Shown here: positions 1-8,153 of the stretch, in pieces
Numbering within the stretch: the stretch's first letter is position 1
How the letters are laid out: every line of letters begins with the position of its first letter
Assembly (NCBI RefSeq): GCF_019049245.1
Contig: NZ_JAGMUK010000001.1
Span: 62,001-126,000, forward strand
Source of the DNA: Streptomyces sp. AC555_RSS877
GTDB lineage: Bacteria; Actinomycetota; Actinomycetes; Streptomycetales; Streptomycetaceae
Direction of reading: 5' to 3'
DNA length: 64,000 nt
The notes under the pieces: generated by a model
Seen by the model: the letters and a program-made list of their open reading frames with translations, nothing else
The model's database searches: none
Told to the model about the DNA's origin: nothing
Translations under genes and position numbers: made by a program

Positions 1-260
1 CGGGCACGGTCGGCGAAGGCGCGGACGGCCCTCGGGGTCGCGCAGATCGGGACCAGGTTGGCGCCGGCGTAGCACAGGGACGTCAGCATGCCGTCCTCGT
101 ACCAGCCCCACATCTCGCCACCGAGCCGCCACGGGTCGAGTCCGGCGACCTGCACCCGGGAGGTCACGAAGGCGTTCGCGACCGGCTCGCGGTGGAGGAC
201 GGCGAGCGCGGCGTCCAGGTCGCTCGGTTCGAGGACCCGGGAGGTGGTCTGGGTCAACAC
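1..260 (-). CDS. GNAT-family N-acetyltransferase with DUF4081-like N-terminus (5' part only)
   Basis: The gene runs off the left edge, so only about the first 86 codons are present. It starts at a GTG (positions 260-258) followed by TTG-ACC-CAG. The visible protein begins MLTQTTSRVLEPSDLDAALA and includes NAFVTSRVQVAGLDPWRLGG, which I recognise as the conserved N-terminal domain of the streptomycete GNAT protein that sits immediately downstream of ispG. The catalytic acetyltransferase half lies outside the window. The gene is on the same strand as ispG, 193 bp beyond it. Its substrate is unknown. Family assignment is from remembered similarity and synteny. Confidence 0.75.
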   Translation of the reverse strand, partial: MLTQTTSRVLEPSDLDAALAVLHREPVANAFVTSRVQVAGLDPWRLGGEMWGWYEDGMLTSLCYAGANLVPICATPRAVRAFADRA

Positions 261-370
261 GGGCGGGGCCTCACACTGGGGTCTGCTGGTCTCCGCACTG
301 TACCTGCGGAAGCTGAGCGGCGCCGCCCTGCCCGAGTTGCCGCTCGCTTCGAGGTGACCGGCGGCTGCAG

Positions 371-453
371 TCACGTACCTGGGGGCTGCCGCCCCCGGAC
401 ACCCTCTTCGGCCCTGAACGGGCCTCGGCCTCGATCGCCGGACGGGCTGAAGG
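371..453. repeat. Dispersed Streptomyces 3'-end repeat with hairpin; possible ispG terminator
   Basis: Just beyond the ispG stop lies a stretch containing the hairpin GGGGGC-TGCC-GCCCCC, then GGCCCTGAACGGGCC, then GATCGCCGGACGGGCTGAAG. The reverse complement of this arrangement, CTTCAGCCCGTCCGGCGATC and on, is a sequence I recognise as recurring at the 3' ends of many Streptomyces genes. It probably ends ispG transcription. The rest of 261-370 shows no coding signal. Confidence 0.5.
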
Positions 454-1611
454 TCAGCCCGCGACCGAGATCGACGGCTCGCCCGACGCCACCCCGTCCG
501 CCTCCATCTGCTCGGCCAGCTTCATGGCCTCCTCGATGAGGGTCTCGACGATCTTGGACTCGGGGACGGTCTTGATGACCTCGCCCTTGACGAAGATCTG
601 GCCCTTGCCGTTGCCGGAGGCCACACCGAGGTCGGCCTCGCGGGCCTCGCCGGGGCCGTTGACCACGCAGCCCATGACGGCGACGCGGAGCGGGACCTCC
701 ATGCCGGTCAGGCCGGCGGTGACTTCCTCGGCCAGCTTGTAGACGTCGACCTGGGCACGACCGCAGGACGGGCAGGAGACGATCTCCAGGCCGCGCTGCC
801 GGAGGTTCAGCGACTCCAGGATCTGGTTGCCGACCTTGACCTCTTCGACAGGGGGCGCGGAGAGGGACACGCGGATCGTGTCGCCGATGCCCTGCGAGAG
901 CAGCGCCCCGAAGGCGACAGCCGACTTGATCGTGCCCTGGAAGGCGGGACCCGCCTCCGTCACACCCAGGTGCAGCGGGTAGTCGCACTGGGCGGCGAGC
1001 TGGCGGTACGCCTCGACCATCACGACGGGGTCGTTGTGCTTCACGGAGATCTTGATGTCCCGGAAGTCGTGCTCCTCGAAGAGGGACGCCTCCCACAGGG
1101 CGGACTCCGCCAGCGCCTCGGGGGTCGCCTTGCCGTATTTCTGGAGCAGGCGCCGGTCCAGCGAGCCCGCGTTCACCCCGATGCGGATCGGCGTGCCGTG
1201 GTCCTTCGCGGCCCGCGCGATCTCCTTCACCTTGTCGTCGAACTGCTTGATGTTGCCGGGGTTCACCCGGACCGCGGCGCAGCCGGCCTCGATGGCGGCG
1301 AAGACGTACTTCGGCTGGAAGTGGATGTCGGCGATGACCGGGATCTGCGACTTGCGGGCGATGGTCGCGAGCGCGTCGGCGTCGTCCTGGGTGGGGCAGG
1401 CCACACGGACGATCTGGCAGCCGGACGCGGTGAGCTCGGCGATCTGCTGGAGGGTGGCGCCGATGTCGGACGTGCGGGTCGTGGTCATCGACTGCACGGA
1501 CACCGGGGCGTCGCCGCCGACCGCCACGGTTCCGACCTGGATCTGCCGGCTCTTGCGGCGCTCGGCGAGCCTGGTCGGAACGGACGGCATGCCGAGAGAA
1601 ATCGCAGTCAT
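454..1611 (-). CDS. ispG: IspG/GcpE, 4-hydroxy-3-methylbut-2-enyl diphosphate synthase
   Basis: 385 residues, normal length for the bacterial enzyme. It makes HMBPP from MEcPP in the non-mevalonate isoprenoid pathway, in the cytoplasm, using a [4Fe-4S] cluster. The N-terminal TIM-barrel starts after [20 protein letters not shown] and includes VRVNPGN. The C-terminal cluster domain supplies Cys280 and Cys283 (SCPSCGR), Cys315 (GCVVNGPGE) and the ligand Glu322, all intact. The ATG at 1611 gives the standard N-terminus, with a weak purine-rich stretch upstream. It follows dxr and rseP on the same strand but is separated from rseP by a strong hairpin, so it may have its own promoter within 1612-1734. 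Confidence 0.97.
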   Translation of the reverse strand: MTAISLGMPSVPTRLAERRKSRQIQVGTVAVGGDAPVSVQSMTTTRTSDIGATLQQIAELTASGCQIVRVACPTQDDADALATIARKSQIPVIADIHFQPKYVFAAIEAGCAAVRVNPGNIKQFDDKVKEIARAAKDHGTPIRIGVNAGSLDRRLLQKYGKATPEALAESALWEASLFEEHDFRDIKISVKHNDPVVMVEAYRQLAAQCDYPLHLGVTEAGPAFQGTIKSAVAFGALLSQGIGDTIRVSLSAPPVEEVKVGNQILESLNLRQRGLEIVSCPSCGRAQVDVYKLAEEVTAGLTGMEVPLRVAVMGCVVNGPGEAREADLGVASGNGKGQIFVKGEVIKTVPESKIVETLIEEAMKLAEQMEADGVASGEPSISVAG

Positions 1612-1734
1612 CTGCTGTGCAACCCCAAGTCGTGGATCAAGGTCCAGGTCCCGTCAGCGCCGGGCTCCAGGCTTCGAGATTACGGCACATCACCAGGCGC
1701 GAGCACATCACGACCGTAAAGCCACTCGATGGAG

Positions 1735-1765
1735 GGCGGCCCGGCATCGAGGATGCCGGGCCGCC
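1735..1765. terminator. Hairpin terminator after dxr-rseP
   Basis: A perfect 12-bp stem, GGCGGCCCGGCA / TGCCGGGCCGCC, with a 7-nt loop lies 15 bp beyond the rseP stop codon. There is no U-run, as is common in streptomycete terminators. It separates rseP from ispG on the same strand. Confidence 0.7.
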
Positions 1766-1780
1766 GGGAACTCCTCGTGA

Positions 1781-3085
1781 CTAGGAGATTCTCACCGGGT
1801 TAACGACGTCCGCGATGAGGACCAGGATCGTGAAGCAGATGAAGATCCCCGCCACCACATAGGCGACCGGCATCAGCTTCGCCACGTCGAACGGTCCGGG
1901 GTCGGGACGTCGCAGCACCTTCGCCAGGTTGCGGCGCAGGGACTCCCACAGGGCGCCCGCGATGTGGCCGCCGTCGAGGGGCAGCAGCGGGAGCATGTTG
2001 AAGAGGAACAGGGAGAGGTTGAAGCCGGCGACCAGCATCAGGGCCATGGCCAGTTGCTGGGTCGGGGGGATGTCCAGGGTGAAGATCTCGCCGCCCACGC
2101 GGGCCGCGCCGACCACGCCCATCGGGGAGTCCGGCTCACGTACGCCGTCGCCGAAGGCCGCGTCCCACAGGGCGGGGATCTTGCTGGGAATGGCGGCGAG
2201 GGAGTCGACGGCGTCGGCGACGCGGTCGCCCATCCAGGTCACGGAGTCGCCGAAGTCCTGTTTCACGATGCCGGTGGCGGCGCTGAAGCCGAGGAAGCCG
2301 GCGGTGACGTACTCGCCCTGGACGTACTGGCCGCTGGAGTCCTTCTTGGCGACCTGGTTGGAGGCGATCTTCGCGTGCAGGGTGAGTTGCTCGCCCTTGC
2401 GGTCGACGACGATCGCCACCTCCTTGTCGGGGTTGGCGCGGATGAGGTCGGAGAGCCGGTTCCAGTCGTCGGTCTGCACGCCGGCGAAGGAGACGATCTC
2501 GTCGCCCGCCTTGAGGCCGGCGGCCGCGGCCGGGGAGGGCGGGTCGGACTTCCTGCACTCGTCGCGGCTCTGGCTCTGGGCGATGACGCACTGGGAGACC
2601 GAGCTGACCGTGTTGGTCTGCTGCGAGATGCCGAAGCCCATGAGGACGGTGAGGAACAGCGCCACCGCGAGGATCAGGTTCATGAAGGGGCCCGCGAACA
2701 TCACGATGACCCGTTTCCAGGGCTTGCGCGTGTAGAAGAGGCGCTTCTCGTCACCCGGCCTGAGCTCCTCGAAGGCGGCCGAGCGGGCGTCCTCGATCAT
2801 GCCGCGCCAGGGTGAGGTGGAGCGGGCCTCCAGACGGCCGTCCGCGCCGGGCGGGAACATGCCGATCATGCGGATGTAGCCGCCGAACGGGATGGCCTTG
2901 ATGCCGTACTCGGTGTCGCCCTTCTTGCGCGAGAAGAGCGTCGGGCCGAAGCCGACCATGTACTGCGGCACGCGGATGCCGAAGAGCTTGGCGGTGGACA
3001 GGTGCCCCAGCTCGTGCCACGCGATCGAGATCAGCAGGCCGGCCGCGAAGATCACTATGCCGAGGATGAACATCAGTGTCGTCAT
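1781..3085 (-). CDS. rseP: RseP-type site-2 intramembrane zinc metalloprotease
   Basis: 434 residues. Intramembrane protease of the S2P/RseP (actinobacterial Rip1) family, which cleaves membrane-bound anti-sigma factors or other transmembrane substrates. The zinc-binding HELGH motif is at residues 24-28 in the first membrane helix, and the third ligand is in the LDG motif at 370-372 ([11 protein letters not shown]). A PDZ domain lies between about 185 and 245 ([16 protein letters not shown]). Further helices lie around 125-150 and 395-425. Its ATG overlaps the dxr stop by 4 nt (ATGA), so the two genes are translationally coupled. Substrate unknown here; no anti-sigma gene is adjacent. Confidence 0.93.
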   Translation of the reverse strand: MTTLMFILGIVIFAAGLLISIAWHELGHLSTAKLFGIRVPQYMVGFGPTLFSRKKGDTEYGIKAIPFGGYIRMIGMFPPGADGRLEARSTSPWRGMIEDARSAAFEELRPGDEKRLFYTRKPWKRVIVMFAGPFMNLILAVALFLTVLMGFGISQQTNTVSSVSQCVIAQSQSRDECRKSDPPSPAAAAGLKAGDEIVSFAGVQTDDWNRLSDLIRANPDKEVAIVVDRKGEQLTLHAKIASNQVAKKDSSGQYVQGEYVTAGFLGFSAATGIVKQDFGDSVTWMGDRVADAVDSLAAIPSKIPALWDAAFGDGVREPDSPMGVVGAARVGGEIFTLDIPPTQQLAMALMLVAGFNLSLFLFNMLPLLPLDGGHIAGALWESLRRNLAKVLRRPDPGPFDVAKLMPVAYVVAGIFICFTILVLIADVVNPVRIS

Positions 3086-4515
3086 GCACGGGCCTCCGCC
3101 GTCTGTGCCGCCAGTTGCCGGGCCCGGGTCCGCGCCCAGGTCTCCGCTTCGAGGACGTCCGCGAGAGTGAGCGAGGTTCCCTTACGCGGGGTGCCGTGCT
3201 CGTCCACCACCCGGATCACCGTCTCCATGATCCCGTTGAACGGCAGCGCGCCGGCCCGGAAGGCCTCGACGCACTCCTCGTTGGCGGCATTGAACACCGC
3301 CGGGGCCGTGCCCGCGAGCCGCCCCACGTGGCACGCGAGGCCGACGGACGGGAACGCGTCGTGGTCGAGCGGGAAGAACTCCCAGGTCGACGCCTTGCTC
3401 CAGTCGAAGGCGGGGGCCGCGTCGGGGACGCGTTCGGGCCAGCCGAGACCGATGGCGATCGGCCCCCGCATGTCGGGGGGCGTCGCCTGCGCGATCGTGG
3501 ATCCGTCCGTGAACTCAACCATCGAGTGGACATACGACTGCGGATGCACGACCACCTCAATGCGTTCGAAGGGAATGTCGTACAGCAGGTGTGCCTCGAT
3601 GACCTCCAGGCCCTTGTTGACGAGGGTCGCGGAGTTGATCGTGATCACCGGGCCCATGGCCCAGGTGGGGTGCGCGAGGGCCTCCTCGACGGACACCTGA
3701 GCCAGCTCGGCCTTGGTGCGGCCGCGGAAGGGGCCGCCGGACGCCGTCACGACGAGCCTGCGTACGTCCGCTCTCGTACCGGACGCGAGGGCCTGGAACA
3801 GCGCCGCGTGCTCGGAGTCGACCGGGATGATCTGTCCGGGCTTGGCGAGGGCCTTGACCAGCGGGCCGCCCACGATGAGCGACTCCTTGTTGGCGAGCGC
3901 GAGCGTGCGGCCCGCCTCCAGGGCGGCGAGGGTCGGGGCGAGGCCGATGGAGCCGGTGATGCCGTTCAGGACGGTGTGGCAGTCGGAGGCGGCGAGCTGC
4001 GTGGCCGCGTCGGGGCCGGCGAGGATCTCGGGGAGCGCTTCGCCGGTGCCGTAGTGGGAGCTCAGGGCCTCGCGCAGGGCCGGTACGACGTCCTCGCGGG
4101 CCACGGCGACGGTCCTCGCGCGGAGCCGGTGCGCCTGTTCGGCGAGGAGGGCGATCCGGCCGCCGTTGGCCGAGAGCCCGGTGACCCGGAACCGGTCGGG
4201 ATTGCGCAGCACGAGGTCGATGGCCTGGGTGCCGATCGAGCCGGTGGAGCCGAGGATCACCACGTCCTTCGGCCCGTCGCCCGCGACCGGGTCGTAGACG
4301 AGGTGCGGGTCGGCCAGGGCGCGGGGCGGAAGGCCCGTCGTCCGCCCAAAGGGCGGGCCCTGCGGCGTCACGTGCGTGCTCTCGGCGTGCCGGGCCCTGG
4401 CCCTCGTACTGGACGTACTTGGGTCAGGGCCCGGTGCGGCGAGAGTGCGTGCATGGCGTCGCGGGGCAGACGGGGCTTCCGCCCCGCGCCCTGAAGGGGC
4501 TGGACTGTCGGTCAT
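3082..4515 (-). CDS. dxr: DXR, 1-deoxy-D-xylulose-5-phosphate reductoisomerase, with N-terminal insertion
   Basis: Converts DXP to MEP with NADPH, second step of the isoprenoid pathway that ispG continues. NADPH-binding GSTGSIG lies at about residues 89-95, and the substrate and metal region includes [10 protein letters not shown] and TASGGPFRG. The frame is 477 codons, whereas DXR usually has about 380-420. Residues 8-66 are encoded by a 179-bp palindromic element inserted between MTDSPAP and [11 protein letters not shown], which I remember as contiguous in other streptomycetes. The insert has no stop and keeps the frame. The ATG at 4515 has GGAGGG almost abutting it, so a downstream start such as the GTG inside the insert remains possible. 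The catalytic domain is intact either way. Confidence 0.92.
   Translation of the reverse strand: MTDSPAPSGRGAEAPSAPRRHARTLAAPGPDPSTSSTRARARHAESTHVTPQGPPFGRTTGLPPRALADPHLVYDPVAGDGPKDVVILGSTGSIGTQAIDLVLRNPDRFRVTGLSANGGRIALLAEQAHRLRARTVAVAREDVVPALREALSSHYGTGEALPEILAGPDAATQLAASDCHTVLNGITGSIGLAPTLAALEAGRTLALANKESLIVGGPLVKALAKPGQIIPVDSEHAALFQALASGTRADVRRLVVTASGGPFRGRTKAELAQVSVEEALAHPTWAMGPVITINSATLVNKGLEVIEAHLLYDIPFERIEVVVHPQSYVHSMVEFTDGSTIAQATPPDMRGPIAIGLGWPERVPDAAPAFDWSKASTWEFFPLDHDAFPSVGLACHVGRLAGTAPAVFNAANEECVEAFRAGALPFNGIMETVIRVVDEHGTPRKGTSLTLADVLEAETWARTRARQLAAQTAEARA
4315..4493. mobile_element. MITE-like palindromic element inside the 5' end of dxr
   Basis: 179 bp bounded by perfect 18-bp terminal inverted repeats: CAGGGCGCGGGGCGGAAG at 4315-4332 and its complement at 4476-4493. 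Inside is a second, long imperfect inverted repeat with 34-nt arms (4376-4409 and 4415-4448) around a 5-nt loop, sharing CGGGCCCTG cores. A short hairpin CGCCC-AAA-GGGCG also occurs near 4342-4354. No transposase or ORF of its own is visible. The structure is that of a miniature non-autonomous element. No clear target duplication is visible by eye. Confidence 0.75.
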
Positions 4516-4550
4516 CCCTCCATTGTGGCCGTAAGGACGGTGTGTGAGGA

Positions 4551-4600
4551 CAGGGAGTCCCCCTCGTCCCCCGCACGGGGGGGCGGAGGGGGACTCCCTG
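4551..4600. terminator. Strong hairpin between acyl-CoA dehydrogenase and dxr
   Basis: A perfect 15-bp inverted repeat, CAGGGAGTCCCCCTC / GAGGGGGACTCCCTG, with an additional inner C-run/G-run pairing. It lies just beyond the stop of the acyl-CoA dehydrogenase and upstream of dxr on the same strand, and isolates the two transcripts. Confidence 0.75.
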
Positions 4601-4612
4601 CCCGTGGGCCGG

Positions 4613-6544
4613 TCAGCGGATCGGGCGGTGCACGTTCTCCTTCTGGCTCGGCCCCGGCGTCGCGTCGGCGATCCACGGCCCGTCGCCCGACGGGTCGACG
4701 ACGCCCTCCTCCAGCCACTCGTACGTGCCCGAGAGCACGCCCTTGACGACCGTGCGGTCGAGGTCGTCGGTGTTGGTCCACAGGCGGCCGAAGAGTTCCT
4801 CGACGCGGATGCGGGACTGGCGGCAGAAGACGTCGGCGAGTTGGTAGGCCTCGCGGCCGTGGTCCTCGGTGGTGCGCAGGAGTTCGGCGCGTACGCAGGC
4901 CGCGCTCATCGCGAACAGTTCGGCACCGATGTCGACGATCCGGCCGAGGAAGCCCTGTTTGGTCTCCATCCGGCCCTGCCAGCGGGACATGGCGTAGAAG
5001 GTGGAGCGGGCGAGTTTGCGGGCGGTGCGTTCGACGTAGCGCAGGTGCGGGGAGAGGTCGACCTCGTGCTTGAACTCGTTGTAGGAGTTGGGTAGTTGGC
5101 CCGGCCCCGCAACCAGTTTGGGCAGCCACTTGGCGTAGAAGGCGCCGGCCTGGGCGCCCGCCTTCGCCTTGTCCGAGAGGGACTTCTCCGGGTCGATCAG
5201 GTCGCCCGCGACCGAGAGGTGGGCGTCGACGGCCTCGCGGGCGATCAGCAGGTGCATGATCTCGGTGGAGCCCTCGAAGATGCGGTTGATGCGCAGGTCG
5301 CGCAGGATCTGCTCGGCGGGCACCGCGCGCTCGCCGCGGGCCGCCAGCGACTCGGCTGTCTCGAAGCCCCGGCCGCCCCTGATCTGGACCAGTTCGTCGG
5401 CCATCAGACAGGCCATCTCGGAGCCGTAGAGCTTGGCGAGGGCGGCCTCGATACGGATGTCGTTACGGTCCTCGTCCGCCATCTGGGACGCCAGGTCCAG
5501 TACGGCCTCCAGGGCGAAGGTCGTCGCCGCGATGAAGCTGATCTTCGAGCCGACCGCCTCGTGGAAGGCGACCGGCTTGCCCCACTGCTCCCGGGCCGCC
5601 GACCACTCGCGGGCGATCTTCAGGCACCACTTGCCTGCGCCGACGCACATGGCGGGCAGCGAGAGGCGGCCGGTGTTGAGGGTGGTGAGGGCGATCTTGA
5701 GGCCGGCACCCTCGGGGCCGATGCGGTTGGCGGCGGGGACGCGGACCCGGTGGAAGCGGGTGACGCCGTTCTCCAGGCCGCGCAGGCCCATGAAGGCGTT
5801 GCGGTTCTCGACCGTGACGCCCTCGGAGGCGGACTCGACGACGAACGCCGTGATGCCGCCCTTGTGCCCCTCGGACTTGGGCACGCGCGCCATGACCACG
5901 AGGAGGTCGGCGACGACGCCGTTGGTCGTCCAGAGCTTGACCCCGTCGAGGACGTAGTCGTCTCCGTCGGGGACGGCCGAGGCGGCCAGGCGCGCGGGGT
6001 CCGAGCCGACGTCGGGCTCGGTGAGCAGGAACGCCGAGATGTCCGTGCGGGCGCAGCGCGGCAGGAACGTCTCCTTCTGCTCCTGGGTGCCGAACATCTT
6101 CAGCGGCTGCGGTACGCCGATCGACTGGTGGGCGGACAGCAGGGCGCCGATCGCCGGGTTCGCGGAGCCGACCAAGGCGAGGGCCTTGTTGTAGTAGACC
6201 TGCGTGAGGCCGAGGCCGCCGTACTTGGTGTCGATCTTCATGCCGAGGGCGCCGAGCTCCTTGAGCCCGTTGATCGTCTCGTCGGGGATCTGCGCGTCCC
6301 GCTCGATGCGCGCCGAGTCGATCTTCGTCTCGCAGAAGTCGCGGAGTTTGGCGAGGAATTCCTCGCCGCGCTGGGCGTCCTCGTCGGGCGGCATCGGGTG
6401 GGGGTGGATGAGGTCGAGCCGGAAGCGGCCGAGGAACAGTTCCTTGGCGAAGCTGGGCTTGCGCCAGTCCTGTTCCCGGGCGGCCTCCGCCACCTGGCGC
6501 GCTTCACGCTCGGTGACGGTGGGTTGGGTGGGTGCTGCGGACAT
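4613..6544 (-). CDS. Acyl-CoA dehydrogenase, long form with C-terminal extension
   Basis: 643 residues, flavoenzyme oxidising acyl-CoA to enoyl-CoA. The dehydrogenase core carries LLTEPDVGSDPARLA (about 173-187) and WTTNGVVADLLVVMARV (205-221), and the helical domain carries LNTGRLSLPAMCVGAGKWCL. The catalytic base is Glu424 in RIFEGSTEIMH. About 190 extra C-terminal residues make it VLCAD-like rather than a 380-residue short type. Start: ATG at 6544 with GAGGTGAG about 8 nt upstream. It stands alone between a terminator and a non-coding gap. Chain-length preference cannot be read from the sequence. Confidence 0.9.
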   Translation of the reverse strand: MSAAPTQPTVTEREARQVAEAAREQDWRKPSFAKELFLGRFRLDLIHPHPMPPDEDAQRGEEFLAKLRDFCETKIDSARIERDAQIPDETINGLKELGALGMKIDTKYGGLGLTQVYYNKALALVGSANPAIGALLSAHQSIGVPQPLKMFGTQEQKETFLPRCARTDISAFLLTEPDVGSDPARLAASAVPDGDDYVLDGVKLWTTNGVVADLLVVMARVPKSEGHKGGITAFVVESASEGVTVENRNAFMGLRGLENGVTRFHRVRVPAANRIGPEGAGLKIALTTLNTGRLSLPAMCVGAGKWCLKIAREWSAAREQWGKPVAFHEAVGSKISFIAATTFALEAVLDLASQMADEDRNDIRIEAALAKLYGSEMACLMADELVQIRGGRGFETAESLAARGERAVPAEQILRDLRINRIFEGSTEIMHLLIAREAVDAHLSVAGDLIDPEKSLSDKAKAGAQAGAFYAKWLPKLVAGPGQLPNSYNEFKHEVDLSPHLRYVERTARKLARSTFYAMSRWQGRMETKQGFLGRIVDIGAELFAMSAACVRAELLRTTEDHGREAYQLADVFCRQSRIRVEELFGRLWTNTDDLDRTVVKGVLSGTYEWLEEGVVDPSGDGPWIADATPGPSQKENVHRPIR

Positions 6545-6656
6545 TGAGGCTCACCTCGCCGCGAATCGGGATCTTGGGGCCGTTTGGTTACCGACGGGTG
6601 CTACCCGATCGTATGTACCCGATCCGGGCCGCCCCCACCACCCCTCGCGCGTCCGT

Positions 6657-6782
6657 TCAGCCGATGTCGGCCGCGCGGGACTTCGTGTCCGGGCGTCCCG
6701 TGCCCTTGAAGGCCCCGGTGCCGGGGTCGATGCCGCGGGCGTAGGTGTCGCCCGTCGGGAGCTTGCGCCGGACGAGTGCCAT
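6657..6782 (-). CDS. Candidate 41-residue basic peptide gene
   Basis: A short frame beginning ATG GCA CTC GTC CGG CGC, protein start MALVRRKLPTGDTYARGIDP, ending GRPDTKSRAADIG and a TGA. Every codon ends in C or G apart from a few G/A exceptions, the normal streptomycete pattern, and the peptide is hydrophilic and basic with no signal or membrane segment. Against it: no convincing ribosome-binding site precedes the ATG. I do not recognise the family. It is divergent from the LacI gene. Confidence 0.4.
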   Translation of the reverse strand: MALVRRKLPTGDTYARGIDPGTGAFKGTGRPDTKSRAADIG

Positions 6783-6941
6783 CAGAGGACAGGAGGCACT
6801 GCCCGGCCTCGCAGCACGGTCCTCCCCGTTCCGTAGCCCGCCACCCCCGGTCGTGGTAGGCAGGAACCTCCACCTCCGGACGGCCGGACGGCAGCGGGTC
6901 GGTCAACCGGCACCCCTACGGCCCGTCGTCCGCAAGTCGTA

Positions 6942-6957
6942 GTCGAAGCGCTTCGAC
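6942..6957. promoter_or_regulatory. LacI-family operator O1
   Basis: Perfect 16-bp palindrome GTCGAAGCGCTTCGAC about 105 bp upstream of the LacI-type regulator start. The core CGAAGCGCTTCG has the central CG typical of LacI-family sites, and it recurs at 7031, 21344 and 21526, all next to genes of the carbohydrate locus. Confidence 0.75.
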
Positions 6958-7030
6958 AACCTATGGACACCCACCCCCGGTGGAGCTACTGTCGAACCAC
7001 CCTCACCCGCCCTTATTCGCAACGCGCACT

Positions 7031-7045
7031 GTCGAAGCGCTTCAC
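7031..7045. promoter_or_regulatory. LacI-family operator O2, directly before the regulator
   Basis: GTCGAAGCGCTTCAC, matching the O1 palindrome at all but the last arm bases, lies only 17 bp before the ATG of the LacI gene. Its position implies autorepression, and the ribosome-binding site GGAGAG follows immediately. Confidence 0.75.
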
Positions 7046-7062
7046 AAAGCTTGGAGAGCTGG

Positions 7063-8082
7063 ATGGTCACCCTCGCCGAGGTCGCCCAGCACGCCGGAGT
7101 CTCGGCGAGCACGGTGAGCTATGTCCTCAGCGGCAAGCGGTCCATCTCCGGAGCCACCCGGCAGCGGGTGGAGCAGAGCATCCGCGAGCTCGGCTACCAC
7201 CCGAACGCGGGCGCCCGCGCCCTGGCCAGCAGCAAGTCGAACATCATCGCGCTGATGATCCCGCTGCGCACCGACATCTACGTGCCGGTGATGATGGAGA
7301 TCGCCATCGCGGTGGCCACCACGGCCCGCACGTACGGTTACGACGTGCTGCTGCTCACCGGCGAGGAGGGCCCCGACGCCGTGCGCCGCGTCACCGGCAG
7401 CGGGCTGGCCGACGCGATGATCCTGATGGACGTGGAACTCGACGACGAGCGGCTGCCGTTGCTGCGTGGCACCGACCAGCCGTCCGTGCTGATCGGACTG
7501 CCCGCCGACACCTCCGGACTGACCTGTGTCGACCTCGACTTCAGGGCGACGGGCGCGCTGTGCGTCGAGCACCTGGCGAAGCTGGGCCACCGCGACATCG
7601 CTGTCATCGGCGAGGCCCCGGCAGTCTACGAACGGCACACCGGCTTCGCCGAGCGCACTCTCGACGGACTGCGCTCCCGCGCCCAGGAGCTGGGCGTACG
7701 ACTGCTGCACCGGCCCTGCGAGGGCGGGTACGACGCGATGGCCGTGACCCTCGCCCGGGTCCTCGACGAGCGCCCGGGCACCACCGGGTTCGTGGTGCAG
7801 AACGAGTCGGCTGTCGAGCCGCTGCTCGCCCTGCTGCGCCAGCAGGGGCGGGCCGTCCCCGAGGACGTGTCGGTGGTCGCGATCTGCCCGGACCAGGTGG
7901 CCGTCCAGGCCTCGGTGCGGCTGACGTCGGTCGCCATCCCCGCGCAGGACATGGGCCGGCACGCCGTGGAGCGGCTGGTCGCGAAGCTCGACGGCCACGG
8001 AGCCGACGAAGTCGTGCTGATCGCCCCCGAGCTGACGGTACGGACGAGCACGGGGCCCGCCCCGGCCCTGTCCGGATCCTGA
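7063..8082 (+). CDS. LacI-family repressor of the xyloglucan locus
   Basis: 339 residues from the ATG at 7063, chosen because GGAGAG lies 4 nt upstream; a TTG 12 nt earlier is in frame but inferior. The N-terminal helix-turn-helix reads VTLAEVAQHAGVSASTVSYVLSGKRSISGATR, followed by the hinge (YHPNAGARALAS) and a periplasmic-binding-like effector domain to the C-terminus (LTVRTSTGP). It is expected to bind the CGAAGCGCTTCG palindromes and release them when a xyloglucan-derived sugar is present. The effector is not deducible. It forms a transcription unit with the GH31 gene 71 bp downstream. Confidence 0.92.
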   Translation: MVTLAEVAQHAGVSASTVSYVLSGKRSISGATRQRVEQSIRELGYHPNAGARALASSKSNIIALMIPLRTDIYVPVMMEIAIAVATTARTYGYDVLLLTGEEGPDAVRRVTGSGLADAMILMDVELDDERLPLLRGTDQPSVLIGLPADTSGLTCVDLDFRATGALCVEHLAKLGHRDIAVIGEAPAVYERHTGFAERTLDGLRSRAQELGVRLLHRPCEGGYDAMAVTLARVLDERPGTTGFVVQNESAVEPLLALLRQQGRAVPEDVSVVAICPDQVAVQASVRLTSVAIPAQDMGRHAVERLVAKLDGHGADEVVLIAPELTVRTSTGPAPALSGS

Positions 8083-8153
8083 GCCGGAACCCGCCCCCGC
8101 CACGCCCTGCCGGGGCACCGCCATGCCCGAAACTCCTTCAAGGAGCACTCCAC

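Larger units (their letters stand above)
6545..7030. other. Intergenic region between acyl-CoA dehydrogenase and the xyloglucan locus
   Basis: About 490 bp without a large gene. It should hold the acyl-CoA dehydrogenase promoter (near 6545-6600), a candidate 41-codon minus-strand gene at 6657-6782, and the first LacI operator palindrome at 6942-6957. The stretch 6783-6940 shows no feature I can support. This is the left border of the carbohydrate locus. Confidence 0.6.

Noticed and set aside
6963..8153. A long reading frame running through lacI into GH31
   Set aside because: It is the antisense-free but out-of-frame shadow of lacI joined to GH31. The GH31 domain starts after the GTG at 8154, which has AAGGAG; the upstream part is Arg/Pro-rich nonsense.
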